The position numbers were made by a program, and so were the translations under genes. Below are positions 34,901 through 43,909 of a stretch of DNA of 64,000 bases, piece by piece (the first letter of the stretch is position 1; every line of letters starts with the position of its first letter). The notes under the pieces are model-generated. The model was given only the letters and a program-made list of their open reading frames with translations. It was not told the DNA's origin and did not search any database. The stretch is from Bradyrhizobium frederickii (GTDB lineage Bacteria > Pseudomonadota > Alphaproteobacteria > Rhizobiales > Xanthobacteraceae): assembly GCF_004570865.1 (NCBI RefSeq), contig NZ_SPQS01000002.1:124001-188000 (forward strand), in the 5' to 3' direction.

Positions 34901-37900
34901 GGCTCGAGAGCCAGGCGAAGAGCGAAGCGCGGGTCCATGCAAGCGCCCGGCTTTCTGGCGCTACCTCTGCAAAGCTGCCGGCCGCGCACGACGTAGCCGC
35001 GCTACGCGCCGTTCACGCGACGCCCGTCGCCGTGGACGAGGTGTGGCGGTGGTTCGACTCGCAGGGCATCCAGTACGGCCCGTCATTTCGCGCACTGGCC
35101 CCGGGCTTGGCGTTGTCAGCGGACGGCGCTTCGCTCTTTGCGGATCTTCGGCTCCCGACCTCGTTCCGAACGGGCGCGCGGGGCTACACGGTGCATCCCG
35201 TGCTGCTTGACGCGTGCTTCCAGTCCGTCGGGGCGTTCGCCCGGGTGGTTTCGGAGACAAACGGGCGCTTGCTGCTGCCGCTCTCGGTGCGAAGCCTCCG
35301 GCTCCACCACACGGACGCCGACGCCGCCCACTGCATCACCCGCCTGGTCGCGATCGACGCCCTGCACGTCGAGGTGGATATCGATCTGCTCGACGCCTCC
35401 GGTCGCGTGCTGCTCAGTGTCGATGGATTGGCGATGGGGAGCGGCGCGGCCGAACAGCATGCCGATGCCGTCGCCTGCAACTCGCGCCTGCTCGACATAA
35501 CCTGGCAGTCATGGGACATCCCGCGTGCCACGGCCAGGCCGGACGACGGCGCCTGGCTGCTGCTCGATGCCGATGATGCGGGGCACCGCTTGATGTTGGA
35601 CTTGGAACGAGACCTGCGCCTGCAAGGGTTCAAGTCCCGCATCCTCAGCAGCGCCGGAGCGGGGAAGGGGGGCGCATGGCGCGGGCAGGTTGAAGACGCT
35701 CTGCATCAGCATCGCCCTGGAGCCGTGGTGGTGGTCTTGCCACGCGGTAATGAGCCGGCGAGTCCCGACGTATCTCGGGCGAACATAAGCAGCCTGCTGC
35801 ACGTGACCAACGCGCTGAGGCAATGCGAGCGGCGGCCCCGCCTCTTCGTCGTCACATGTATGGCTCAACGCGTATTGCCAGACGACACCGTTCAGCTCGC
35901 GCACGCCGGAGTGCGCGGATGGCTGCGAGCCGTCGGCGCCGAGCTTCCCGCACTCCATCCGACCCAGATCGACGTGAACCCGCAGGCGGACGTGTCATTG
36001 CTTCGGTCTCAGTTGCTGAGCGGCTCGGACGAAGACGAAACGGCGCTGCGCGGAGCGAGTGCATATGTCGCACGGCTGCAGCGAAGCTCCCTTGGTCACG
36101 CCGATCGCCGTATGGTGGACCGCGACGCGACCCGCGATGGTCTTCGCCTGGAAATCCGCGTGCCTGGTGACCTTCAGAGCCTGGAGATGGCGGCCTACGA
36201 GAGGCGTGCGCCGGGCGGCGGCGAGGTGGAGGTCGCCGTCCATGCCACCAGTGTCAATTTCGCGGATGTGCTCGTTGCCCTTGGCCGCTATCCATCACTT
36301 GATGGCCGTGCGCAGGGGCTTGGCCTGGACTTCGCCGGCATTGTCACCGCCGTCGGGCCTGGCGTTTCGGCATTTCGCGTTGGCGACCGCGTGGCCGGGC
36401 TCTGCTGTGGGGGCGCCTGGGGCACGTATCTGACTTGCGATGCACGCCTGCTTGTCGCGATACCGCGCAGGCTCACGGATGCCGAAGCGGCCGCCATTCT
36501 CACGACAAGTGCCACGGCGATGTATGGCCTCGAGGATCTGACCCGGATCGGGCCTGGCGACAAGGTGCTCATTCACTCGGCGACCGGCGGCGTCGGGCAG
36601 GCGGCTGTGGCCATTGCCCGCGCGGCTGGTGCAGAGATATTTGCAACAGCGGGCTCCGAGGCGCGGCGAGAGCTGCTGCGCGCCGACGGCATCCGCCACG
36701 TCTACGATTCTCGAACCGCGGCATTCGCCGAGCAGATCCGGCAGGACACGGCAGGTTACGGCGTGGACGTGGTTCTCAACTCGCTCACGGGCGCGGCCCA
36801 GCGCGCCGGCCTGGGGCTCCTTGCGGCGGGCGGGCGGTTCATCGAGATCGGCAAGAAGGACATCTATGGCGGCACGTGGCTGGAACTGGCTCCGTTCAAG
36901 CGTAACCTCTCGTTCTTTGCCGTCGACCTTGCGCAGATGTGCACGACTGCTCCGGCCCGCGTGCAGGCGCTGCTCTCGCGAGTCATGCGTCTCGTTGGGG
37001 AGGAGCGGCTGCCCCTGCCGGACATCGCGACCTATCCCCTCGCCGACGCGGCTGACGCCATTCGCATTGTGAGCGGCGCCGGTCACACCGGAAAGCTCGT
37101 GCTCACGGTTCCAATGACCGGCCGTTTCCGGGTGCCGGCGGCGCCGGAACGCTTCACGCCGTTCAGGCGCGATGGTGCGTACATCGTCACTGGCGGCCTT
37201 GGCGGGCTCGGCCTGTTCCTCGCTGATGCGATGTCTGCCGCCGGCGCTGGTCGCGTGATCCTCAACGCGCGCTCCGAGCCCACCGATGCGGCGACGAGCG
37301 TGCTGAGCGCGATGAAAGCACGAGGCACCGAAGTTCAGGTGATAAGTGCGGACATCGCCGAGCCGTCGACTGCACGGCGCGTAGTCGGAGCTGCCACGGC
37401 GACCGGCCTGCCGCTGCGAGGTGTCCTGCACGGTGCAGCCGTCGTCGAGGACGGCATCCTCGCCTCCGTCACGGAGGAGAGGCTGCATCGAAACTGGGCC
37501 CCCAAGGCGGAAGGCGCCTGGCATTTGCATGCGGCGACGCTGAAGCAGCAACTCGACTGGTTTTGCTGTTTCTCTTCGGTTGCGGCGCTGTTCGGTTCGC
37601 CTGGGCAGTCCGCGTACGCCGCCGCCAACGGCTGGCTCGACACATTCACACAGTGGCGGCGCGCCCAGGGGCTGCCGTCCTCGGCGATCGCCTGGGCGGC
37701 GTGGGCGGATATTGGCGCCGGTGCGCATCTCTCGGCCCGCGGCGATGCGCGCATGATCGAGCCACGGGACGGTGCTTACGCATTCGAGACGCTGCTGCGG
37801 CACGACCGCGGGTATGCCGCGTATGTCCATCTCGACGGCGCCCCATGGCTGACGTCGCTCGCTGCGCGCAGCCCGTTCGGGGCGGCGATGTCGCAGGCCG

Positions 37901-38217
37901 CAGAGGCCGCGGGCGAACCGGCGCGCCGCCTGCGCATGGAGTTGAGACGCGCGCCGCCCGGCGAGCGCCCGGCCCTGCTGCGGCGTCTGATCATCGAGCA
38001 TCTCGGTGTCATCTTGCGCCGCCCGGTGAATCCGGACCGCTCGTTTTTCGATTACGGCCTCGACTCACTCGGGACGCTCCAGCTGCTGATTGCGCTCGAG
38101 GCCGACACAGGCATCCGGCCCCGTTCCGTGAACGTGACGACCGTGCGTGCACTCGCCGACTCGCTGAGTGGCGCCATGCAGGAACTGCAGCCCGCTGGAG
38201 CAGATGCAAGTGACTGA
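31936..38217 (+). CDS. Type I reducing polyketide synthase, mycocerosic acid synthase (Mas/Pks2) type
   Basis: A single module of about 2093 residues (start TTG 31936 after GAAGGA; TTG 31903 and GTG 31942 are alternatives). Domain order is KS (Cys175 in TACSSSL, EAHGTGTPVGD, SNLGHAESAAG), AT (GHSMGE, Ser621), DH (His925 in HRVNGTPLFP), ER (HSATGGVGQAA near 1551), KR (TGGLGGLG near 1749, Tyr1894) and ACP (Ser2044 in DYGLDSLG). Order, length and many inter-domain phrases, such as VCDGAYWIDNLRQTV and SGTNAHVVLEQAP, match mycobacterial Mas-like synthases of about 2100 residues. These elongate fatty acyl chains iteratively with full reduction. The AT motif VASH (722-725) matches that of Mas and suggests methylmalonyl-CoA. 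There is no thioesterase, so release must be by the acyltransferases encoded next. Confidence 0.92.
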   Translation: MIVTAIAVVGIGCRLPGHIESPDALWGALLAGTDLVGEIPSQRWNADDYYEPVAGVAGRSVSRWGAFLDDPSGFDHRFFGIGEPEAVAMDPQHRLLLEVTWEAAEHSGRDPRRLFGTDAGVFFGLSHQDYMQVTRDAGAMGLAYAFTGTPFSMASGRVAHAMGLTGPAITMDTACSSSLVAVHAARRSLLARECHVAFAGGAMLMFSPTTFASASGLGMLSPTGRCHAFDERADGFVRAEGCGVVMLKLLSDALRDSDRVLAVIRGSAVNQDGRTHNILAPSRAAQIAVIDRALAEAQVDPSSVGMIEAHGTGTPVGDTEEFHSLSTRYGRHSPCALGSLKSNLGHAESAAGVLGLIKATLALAHGVVPRSVHFHQLPAHLRPIETQLFVPTDTAPWPSTGADGLRRAAVSSYGMSGTNAHVVLEQAPHAPASSCSPQAAETHDQPWLFPISSTSPEALRVSAGRLAAWLDASAGRRRPGDVARTLACRRGHRPVRHALIATTLGDLTAQLRRLATDQSIDADWADQDRSGPVFVFSGQGSQWESMGAALIDIDPVFAGMVGAIEPLIQTLCGFSVTDALRRPAQLDGIERIQPAIFTIQVALAASLKAQGVVPSAVIGHSMGEVSAAVVAGALSLEDGVRVICHRAMLCQTLAGSGAMAVVGMTPAAVREDLARRRIDDVEIAVLAAPASTVVGGAAVAVQRLVAAWQAEGRSAREVAVDVASHTSQVEPILAQLSERLAGVTAHSPHTPMYSTVLLDPRESPVCDGAYWIDNLRQTVRFRPAVQAALEDGHRVFVELSPHPIVSHAVLENASATDFAVRALASMTRGEPMHNGLLDLVGAIYVAGAGIDFNVLYPDGQLLDLPLPAWTHYPLFLAPARPAVAPHHVPSTHPLLNVHRVLHEEPERHVWACEVGLDAHPWLADHRVNGTPLFPGAGFCEMALAAARTALGTSLVEVQTITFDHALRLEPSIPIVCTAVPDRPAELNFRLESQAKSEARVHASARLSGATSAKLPAAHDVAALRAVHATPVAVDEVWRWFDSQGIQYGPSFRALAPGLALSADGASLFADLRLPTSFRTGARGYTVHPVLLDACFQSVGAFARVVSETNGRLLLPLSVRSLRLHHTDADAAHCITRLVAIDALHVEVDIDLLDASGRVLLSVDGLAMGSGAAEQHADAVACNSRLLDITWQSWDIPRATARPDDGAWLLLDADDAGHRLMLDLERDLRLQGFKSRILSSAGAGKGGAWRGQVEDALHQHRPGAVVVVLPRGNEPASPDVSRANISSLLHVTNALRQCERRPRLFVVTCMAQRVLPDDTVQLAHAGVRGWLRAVGAELPALHPTQIDVNPQADVSLLRSQLLSGSDEDETALRGASAYVARLQRSSLGHADRRMVDRDATRDGLRLEIRVPGDLQSLEMAAYERRAPGGGEVEVAVHATSVNFADVLVALGRYPSLDGRAQGLGLDFAGIVTAVGPGVSAFRVGDRVAGLCCGGAWGTYLTCDARLLVAIPRRLTDAEAAAILTTSATAMYGLEDLTRIGPGDKVLIHSATGGVGQAAVAIARAAGAEIFATAGSEARRELLRADGIRHVYDSRTAAFAEQIRQDTAGYGVDVVLNSLTGAAQRAGLGLLAAGGRFIEIGKKDIYGGTWLELAPFKRNLSFFAVDLAQMCTTAPARVQALLSRVMRLVGEERLPLPDIATYPLADAADAIRIVSGAGHTGKLVLTVPMTGRFRVPAAPERFTPFRRDGAYIVTGGLGGLGLFLADAMSAAGAGRVILNARSEPTDAATSVLSAMKARGTEVQVISADIAEPSTARRVVGAATATGLPLRGVLHGAAVVEDGILASVTEERLHRNWAPKAEGAWHLHAATLKQQLDWFCCFSSVAALFGSPGQSAYAAANGWLDTFTQWRRAQGLPSSAIAWAAWADIGAGAHLSARGDARMIEPRDGAYAFETLLRHDRGYAAYVHLDGAPWLTSLAARSPFGAAMSQAAEAAGEPARRLRMELRRAPPGERPALLRRLIIEHLGVILRRPVNPDRSFFDYGLDSLGTLQLLIALEADTGIRPRSVNVTTVRALADSLSGAMQELQPAGADASD

Positions 38218-39634
38218 TCTGCGTCCGCTGCACGATTGGTCAGGGCCTCCGGCGGGGCTGACGCTGTGGCGTCCGTCTGCTGCGTCGATGGAGAGTGCGA
38301 AACGCGCGCCGGTGTCTCCCGTATTGCCGAGCTTCGAACAGGAGCAGCATCTGCGCGCCTTCCGTGCCTGTGAGCAGCGGCACGAGGCGATGGCGCGGCT
38401 GCTCGTCGTCGTGTGGGAAGAACCCGGGCGGTGTGACCTCAGAGCCATGACCCATGTGGTGACCGAGCATCTGCGCAGGCACGACACCTATCACAGCTGG
38501 TTCGAAGAGCGCGGCGGAGCAATCGTAAGGCACGTCCTCACAGAACCCGCGGCCATCCAGATGGAGCCTTCGACACTGGGCGAGATATGCGCGGAGGATT
38601 GGCAGAAACATGTCATGGCAACTCCAGCACCGTTTGCATGGGATTGCTTTCGATTTGGCATTCTCCAGCGCACGAGCGGGTTCACTTGCTTCGCAAGCAT
38701 TGACCATTTGCACGCCGATGCGACCATCATAGCGTTCCTGATGACGGAGATCCGCTCAGCGTATCGCGCTGTGCTCGACGGCGAGAGGCCGCTTCAGCCG
38801 GGATCGCCGGGAAGCTATCTGGATTACTGCAGCAGTCAGCGCCAGCGGGCGGCCGCGACGACGCTGGCGGATCCCGAGGTGAGCCGATGGATCGCGTTCC
38901 TGCACCGCAACGGCGGGCGGATGCCGTCTTTCGCGCTGCCGCTCGGTGTGCTGGAGGATCGCTATCACGCGGAGTACGTGCATGTGGATGTCCTCGAAGA
39001 GGCCGTCATGGACGCATTCGAGTCCGCGTGCCACGCTGCCGGCGCGCGGGCGATCGGCGGCCTGCTGGCGTGCGCAGCGCTGACCGAACGGGAATTGGCT
39101 TGCCGCTCGCACTACAGTGTCGTCACGCCGACGACGACGCGAAGATCGCCAAAGGCTTTCAGGACAAGCGGTTGGTGCGTGGGAGTGGTTCCAATCGACT
39201 TCGACGTGCAACAACGAAGGTTTCCTGAACTTGCCTTCGCGGCCCAGCGCAACTTCGACGACCGGATGAGCCTGGCCGAGCTGCCGATCGAGCTCGTGCT
39301 GGAGCTGGCGGCCGGATTGCCGACGGTCGGGTCCGCTGCGTCAGGTGGCGTCATGCTATCCTATATGGATGTGAACGTTCCTCCGCTCAGCGCCCAGATC
39401 GCCCGCGAATGGCATCAGGCGGATGGGAGGGTCTATATCAACCAGGGCATCGCCGCGCAGGTTGCGATCTGGTTGTTCCGTACGCAACGCGGGCTTTCGC
39501 TCACGGCGGCCTATCCGGCAAACGAGACAGCCCGCACATCCATGCACCGCTATATCAAGGCGTTTGCGGACGCATGCCGCCGGGCCGCCGACGCATCGAT
39601 GCCGGCGTACTGCGATGCCGGTCGCGAACGATGA
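38204..39634 (+). CDS. Polyketide-associated acyltransferase, PapA type
   Basis: From ATG 38204, overlapping the synthase stop by 14 bp, the product is 476 residues. It has the condensation-domain fold with HLHAD (His168, Asp172) as the HxxxD catalytic motif, the Gly normally following being Ala. Phrases such as CDLRAMTHVVTEHLRRHDTY and WDCFRFGILQR closely resemble mycobacterial PapA1/PapA3-type proteins, which move the Pks product onto a trehalose or other polyol acceptor. Coupling to the synthase gene supports direct transfer from its ACP. It is cytoplasmic with no membrane segment. Confidence 0.85.
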   Translation: MQVTDLRPLHDWSGPPAGLTLWRPSAASMESAKRAPVSPVLPSFEQEQHLRAFRACEQRHEAMARLLVVVWEEPGRCDLRAMTHVVTEHLRRHDTYHSWFEERGGAIVRHVLTEPAAIQMEPSTLGEICAEDWQKHVMATPAPFAWDCFRFGILQRTSGFTCFASIDHLHADATIIAFLMTEIRSAYRAVLDGERPLQPGSPGSYLDYCSSQRQRAAATTLADPEVSRWIAFLHRNGGRMPSFALPLGVLEDRYHAEYVHVDVLEEAVMDAFESACHAAGARAIGGLLACAALTERELACRSHYSVVTPTTTRRSPKAFRTSGWCVGVVPIDFDVQQRRFPELAFAAQRNFDDRMSLAELPIELVLELAAGLPTVGSAASGGVMLSYMDVNVPPLSAQIAREWHQADGRVYINQGIAAQVAIWLFRTQRGLSLTAAYPANETARTSMHRYIKAFADACRRAADASMPAYCDAGRER

Positions 39635-41013
39635 CGCATGCGATGGCGCACCCGGCAAACGTATCGAGTATGACGCCGGCATTCTTGTCCTTCGCAGATC
39701 AGGCGATTTATCTCGCGCATGTCTCGCTCGGGCAGCACGCGGTCATTCAGGTGCTGTGGCGCTACCTGCGGCCTGTAGACATGGACGCCTTGACGAGGTT
39801 TCGTGACAGCCTTGCGCACGGTCATCTGGCGCGGCTGATCCGGCCAGCGCTGCTTCCGTTTGGACGGCACCAATGGGTCAGCGCGCCGCCGCCGTCGGCT
39901 GCCATAGCTGCCGTGGTGGGGCCGCTTGCCCCCGAGGCGACGCAGGCGTGGGCCGACGCCCAGGTGGAGCTTGCATTGGATCCCGTGCGCGGACCAGCAT
40001 GGAGCTTGACCTCCCAGGGCTTCACCGATGGCTCCACGGTGGTCTCGCTCGTCGTGTCGCATTGCATCGCAGACGGGCTGACGATCGCAATGGCCGTGAG
40101 CGAGGCGGTGCGCGGAGAGCGGCGTGTACCAATCTATCCGGGAGTTCGGACGGCGCGGCGCGCTGCGACGGCGCTGGGTGCCGAGCTCCAGCGCATTGTG
40201 CGTGACGCGCCAGCGACGTTTCGAGCGCTCGGCCAGCTGGCCCGTACGGCATCCACCTCGCTCGGCACGTCCAACACATCCGCCGCATCGCCGGTGGTGG
40301 CAACCGAGGATGACCGGACAATCGTGTATCCGTCGGCCTTCCTGCGCGTGCCCACGTCGGTCTGGGACGCCAGAGCACGGAGCCGCGGTGCGAGCCGCCT
40401 CACGCTCCTGACTGCGATCACTGCCCGCTTCGCCGAGCTGCTCGGTCGCGTCCGCGATGATGAAGTGACCCTGTTGATTCCCGTGAACCAGCGCAAAGGT
40501 CTGTCGCACACCGGCGGGAACGACGTCGCCCTCGCCACATTGAAGGTGCGTGTCGACGAACCGCGCGGGCGCCTGCATGCGTTGCAGCGGCGTCTGCGGG
40601 CCACGCTGCTGCGGACGAGACAGGAGCCTAATCGACTTGCCGCGCTGCTGCCGTTGGTGCCCTTTGTGCCGCGACGCGCATTTTGGGCTGCCAGCCATCT
40701 GGCGCTTGGCGCGCTCGCCGACCTGCCGGTCACCTGTTCGAACCTGGGCGACTTGCCCAAGGACGTGCTCCTGATCGATGGCGACGCGGCCGATCGAATC
40801 TGCTTTCGCGGCATCGACCGCCCGGTCGCGCGCCGCGCGATCGAGGCGCGTCAAGGCGTGGCGACGCTCTTCGCCGGCGTCATACCTGGATATATCGCCC
40901 TGAGCTTCGTTGCCTACCAGCCCGGCGTGGTCACGGAGCCTCGGCATCTTCGTGCGCTCGTGGAAGGTCTCTTGGCCGATTGCGAACTCGCTGGCGAGTT
41001 TTTTGATGCTTGA
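39631..41013 (+). CDS. Condensation/WS-DGAT-like acyltransferase, paralogue 1
   Basis: The 460-residue product starts at ATG 39631, overlapping the previous stop (ATGA). The catalytic motif is complete: HCIADG with His144, Asp148 and Gly149. A signature shared with the next two proteins is the early LIRPALLPFGRHQWV and a late TCSNLGDLP. It belongs to the CoA- or carrier-dependent acyltransferase superfamily. Its close relatives are not known to me by name, so the specific substrate is unassigned. Its position makes acylation of the same glycolipid or polyol core likely. Confidence 0.75.
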   Translation: MTHAMAHPANVSSMTPAFLSFADQAIYLAHVSLGQHAVIQVLWRYLRPVDMDALTRFRDSLAHGHLARLIRPALLPFGRHQWVSAPPPSAAIAAVVGPLAPEATQAWADAQVELALDPVRGPAWSLTSQGFTDGSTVVSLVVSHCIADGLTIAMAVSEAVRGERRVPIYPGVRTARRAATALGAELQRIVRDAPATFRALGQLARTASTSLGTSNTSAASPVVATEDDRTIVYPSAFLRVPTSVWDARARSRGASRLTLLTAITARFAELLGRVRDDEVTLLIPVNQRKGLSHTGGNDVALATLKVRVDEPRGRLHALQRRLRATLLRTRQEPNRLAALLPLVPFVPRRAFWAASHLALGALADLPVTCSNLGDLPKDVLLIDGDAADRICFRGIDRPVARRAIEARQGVATLFAGVIPGYIALSFVAYQPGVVTEPRHLRALVEGLLADCELAGEFFDA

Positions 41014-42391
41014 GACGAGCACGGCCGGCACCCCTGCACACACGCGGCACCGCCTCGCCTGGCTGGACCAACTTGCCTACGAATTGTTCCGGGTCACCGG
41101 CCGGAGCCAGCTGATGCAATGCCTCTGGCTCTATGATCGTGACGTGAACCGCGCCGCGCTGGTGCAAACATATGAACGGCTCACGGCGTTGTCCTTCAAT
41201 CGGCTCATTGAGCCGTCACCTCTACCATGGGGCAGGCCACGTTGGGTGAAGCCGGCCGCAGGGTCCATTCCGTTCGAGCAGAGTTCGGACCTGCTGCCAC
41301 GATCGCAGCTGCTGCAATGGGCTAACCAGCAAGCGCGCGCGCCGATGGACCCTGTCATCGGTCCCGCCGGGCGAATGGCCATCCAGCCATTCGACGATGG
41401 CAGCACAGCCGTGAGCATCGTCGGATCGCATCTGCTGCTCGACGGGATGGGGGCCTTGCGCGTCATCGCGTCTGCCGTGAACGGCACAGGCGTCCCGAAT
41501 CCGTACTTGCCCAAAGGCGCCCGCGGGCGGCTGTCCGGGTGCCTGTCGGACGCCTGGCAGATCCTCGCCGACGCTCCGCAGACGGTTGCCGCACTCGCTC
41601 GGATCGCACACGCGAACTGGTACCGACGCGCCGCCCCCGTAAAGGGTCCGGCCCTTGCAGCCGTTGAGGTGGGTCACGACCCCTCGACGATCGTGGAGCT
41701 TCCAGCCGTTGCGGTGACTGTTGAATCGCGCGCCTGGTTTGCGTGCGAGCAGCGGCTTGGCGGTGGCATGAGCACGCTGCTGCCGGGCTTCGTGGCGTCC
41801 TTGGCATCGAGTCTGGGCCGTCGCCGTTGCTCGGATGGCGCCGTCAGCCTGCTCGTCCCAAGAAGCCGAAGGCGTGGGCTGGCCGACGAACGAGCGCTGG
41901 CGATCGAATTTCATATGATGAACGTCGCGCCTGAAGGGCTGACCAAGAGTCTGGAGCCGGTGAATGCAGCGAGGGCTCTGCTTCGTGGCGCGAGGAAAAG
42001 TCAGACCGATGTGCTGACTTCGTTGCTCCCTGCCATCGCTTGGATGCCCCGCACTGCGGCAAAGACGCTGGTGAACGGGCTGTTTGATTATTCCGATGAG
42101 CTGCCGGTAAGCTGCTCCGACCTTGGAATGCTGCCGGAAGGGCTCGCGCGCATCGACGGCGCGCCGTGCCGGCACTTGCTGACACGAGCCGTCGATGTCA
42201 ACGTCTCACGCCAGGACCTGGAGCGTTCCCATGGTCATCTCGTCGTCGTGGCCTCCCGCTACGACCAGAAGGTTTCTCTGTGCATCGAGGCCTGCCAGTT
42301 GCACCCCACACCAACCACGGCCGACGAACTCCGCCTGCTGGTCGCTCGAACGCTCGCCGAATTTGGACTTGAGGCGGTCATAGACGCCTGA
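41006..42391 (+). CDS. Condensation/WS-DGAT-like acyltransferase, paralogue 2
   Basis: The 461-residue product from ATG 41006 overlaps the previous gene by 8 bp. It has an intact motif HLLLDG (His142, Asp146, Gly147), the shared LIEPSPLPWGRPRWVKP and a late SCSDLGMLP. Overall pattern and length match the preceding protein, so the two arose by tandem duplication with strong divergence. It probably adds a different acyl chain or acts at a different hydroxyl. Confidence 0.75.
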   Translation: MLETSTAGTPAHTRHRLAWLDQLAYELFRVTGRSQLMQCLWLYDRDVNRAALVQTYERLTALSFNRLIEPSPLPWGRPRWVKPAAGSIPFEQSSDLLPRSQLLQWANQQARAPMDPVIGPAGRMAIQPFDDGSTAVSIVGSHLLLDGMGALRVIASAVNGTGVPNPYLPKGARGRLSGCLSDAWQILADAPQTVAALARIAHANWYRRAAPVKGPALAAVEVGHDPSTIVELPAVAVTVESRAWFACEQRLGGGMSTLLPGFVASLASSLGRRRCSDGAVSLLVPRSRRRGLADERALAIEFHMMNVAPEGLTKSLEPVNAARALLRGARKSQTDVLTSLLPAIAWMPRTAAKTLVNGLFDYSDELPVSCSDLGMLPEGLARIDGAPCRHLLTRAVDVNVSRQDLERSHGHLVVVASRYDQKVSLCIEACQLHPTPTTADELRLLVARTLAEFGLEAVIDA

Positions 42392-42488
42392 GGTCGGCGG
42401 CTATTGCATGTGAATTCGGAATCAAGGGAGATAGGACTTTGACGGACGGCGGTCGCCTCGTGCAGCAAGAGGCCAGGGGACCTGAGGG

Positions 42489-43847
42489 TTGAGCCTATCT
42501 CCTGCCAACAAACGGCGCGGCGGCGCGCGCGACGCCGGGGCGGACGACGTGCTGTGCTATATGGACCAGGCCTCATTCGTCGGATTGCGGGCGCTCGGAC
42601 GCGGGCCGGCGCTGCAAGTCACCTGGCTGTATCCGCACGCGATCGATGAGGCCGCCGTGGCGCAGTTCAGTGAGCGGCTCGCACAGGGGTTGCTGGGACG
42701 CCTGCTGCAGCGTTCACCCTTGCCCTGGGGGCGGCACCGTTGGGTGGCGAACCCTGTGCCGGGCCCGGTGGCGTGGTTTAGCGATCCGCTCCCCCACGAG
42801 TTTCTCCCCAAGTCGCGACGTAAGCTGCTCGATCTGCCGGTGGATCCCGAGCGCGGACCTGGCTGGCGCCTGGCAGTCCAGGCGCTGGAGGGCGGCGGCT
42901 GCGCGCTGACGATGCTGGTGTCGCACACGATCGCCGACATGCAGGCCACCAGCCAGGCCATCGCCGACGCGGTGGCTGGCCGACGTATCGACTACGGGTT
43001 CCCCGCCCCATCCTGGCGATGGTCTCCGGTGAGGCTGGCGCGCGACAGCGTCGAGAGCCTGCGCGCGCTGCCTGGTGTTTCGCGCGCCGTGGTGGCTCTC
43101 GCGCGGCGGTCGCGCAAGGGGAGGGCGCGTTCGAACTCCGGCCCGCGAAGCCGGGACGGCTTGGAGCCGGCAGTGGACGTGCCGCTCGTGCAGGTGGTCA
43201 TCGACGCAGGCGCGTGCCAACAGCGTGCGTCGGATCTGGGCGTTGCCAGCAACACGCTGATCATGGCGTTCGTGGCACGGCTCGCCTTCCGGATGGGCCG
43301 CGTGGACCCGTCAGGACGCGTGAAGCTGGTGCTGCCGGTCAGCGACCGTCATTCGGGTGACCGCCGCGGCAACGCGCTGCGGTCGATCACCGTGATGGCG
43401 GACCCCGATACGTGCCGCAACGATCCGCGCGCCTTGCAGCGGGATCTCAAGGCCGCACTGGCCTCGCTGATTCGGAACGGCGATGACTTGTCACCGCTAT
43501 TTCCACTGATCCCCTATGTGCCGCTGTGGCTGGCGCGCCGCCTGGAGCGGGAGGCGCTTGGGGCGGACCTTCCCGTCGGATGCAGCCTGATCGGTGAATT
43601 GCCGCTCGACGTGAACTGCCCCTGCGGCGAGGCGCTGCTTCTGCAGATTTCTTTGCTGGAGCGCTATACGGCCTCGCAGCTCAATCGACTGGGTGGCGTG
43701 CTCTTCATCCCGAGCTACCGTGTCGGCGAGCGGCTATTCATGACCGTGTCCGGATACGTGCCGGACCGCGTGACGACCTGTGCTCGGTTGGCACCATTCG
43801 TGCGCGATGCGCTGGCGGATATGTGCATATGCGGGACGGTGAGTTGA
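42489..43847 (+). CDS. Condensation/WS-DGAT-like acyltransferase, paralogue 3
   Basis: The 452-residue product begins at TTG 42489; alignment with the two sister proteins supports a start here rather than at ATG 42561. The motif is HTIADM (His146, Asp150), with Met replacing the Gly that usually follows Asp. It shares LLQRSPLPWGRHRWVANP and GCSLIGELP with its paralogues. A 97-bp gap separates it from paralogue 2. It is convergent with the exporter genes and ends the plus-strand part of the cluster. The altered motif could mean changed acceptor specificity. Confidence 0.75.
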   Translation: MSLSPANKRRGGARDAGADDVLCYMDQASFVGLRALGRGPALQVTWLYPHAIDEAAVAQFSERLAQGLLGRLLQRSPLPWGRHRWVANPVPGPVAWFSDPLPHEFLPKSRRKLLDLPVDPERGPGWRLAVQALEGGGCALTMLVSHTIADMQATSQAIADAVAGRRIDYGFPAPSWRWSPVRLARDSVESLRALPGVSRAVVALARRSRKGRARSNSGPRSRDGLEPAVDVPLVQVVIDAGACQQRASDLGVASNTLIMAFVARLAFRMGRVDPSGRVKLVLPVSDRHSGDRRGNALRSITVMADPDTCRNDPRALQRDLKAALASLIRNGDDLSPLFPLIPYVPLWLARRLEREALGADLPVGCSLIGELPLDVNCPCGEALLLQISLLERYTASQLNRLGGVLFIPSYRVGERLFMTVSGYVPDRVTTCARLAPFVRDALADMCICGTVS

Positions 43848-43909
43848 GGCAACCTCACACCAAGGAATGTAGCGCTACGATCAGGATGAAGAACGCAAAG
43901 GTTTCGTGC

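Noticed and set aside
36295..38001. 568-codon open frame on the minus strand
   Set aside because: It is antisense to the ER, KR and ACP part of the polyketide synthase; long antisense frames are expected in GC-rich genes.
39550..41043. 497-codon open frame on the minus strand
   Set aside because: It is antisense to acyltransferase paralogue 1, which has an intact HxxxDG motif.
43869..43878. GTAGCGCTAC palindrome between the acyltransferase and exporter genes as a terminator
   Set aside because: It is a 10-bp palindrome without loop or T-run; short GC-rich palindromes of this kind occur by chance.
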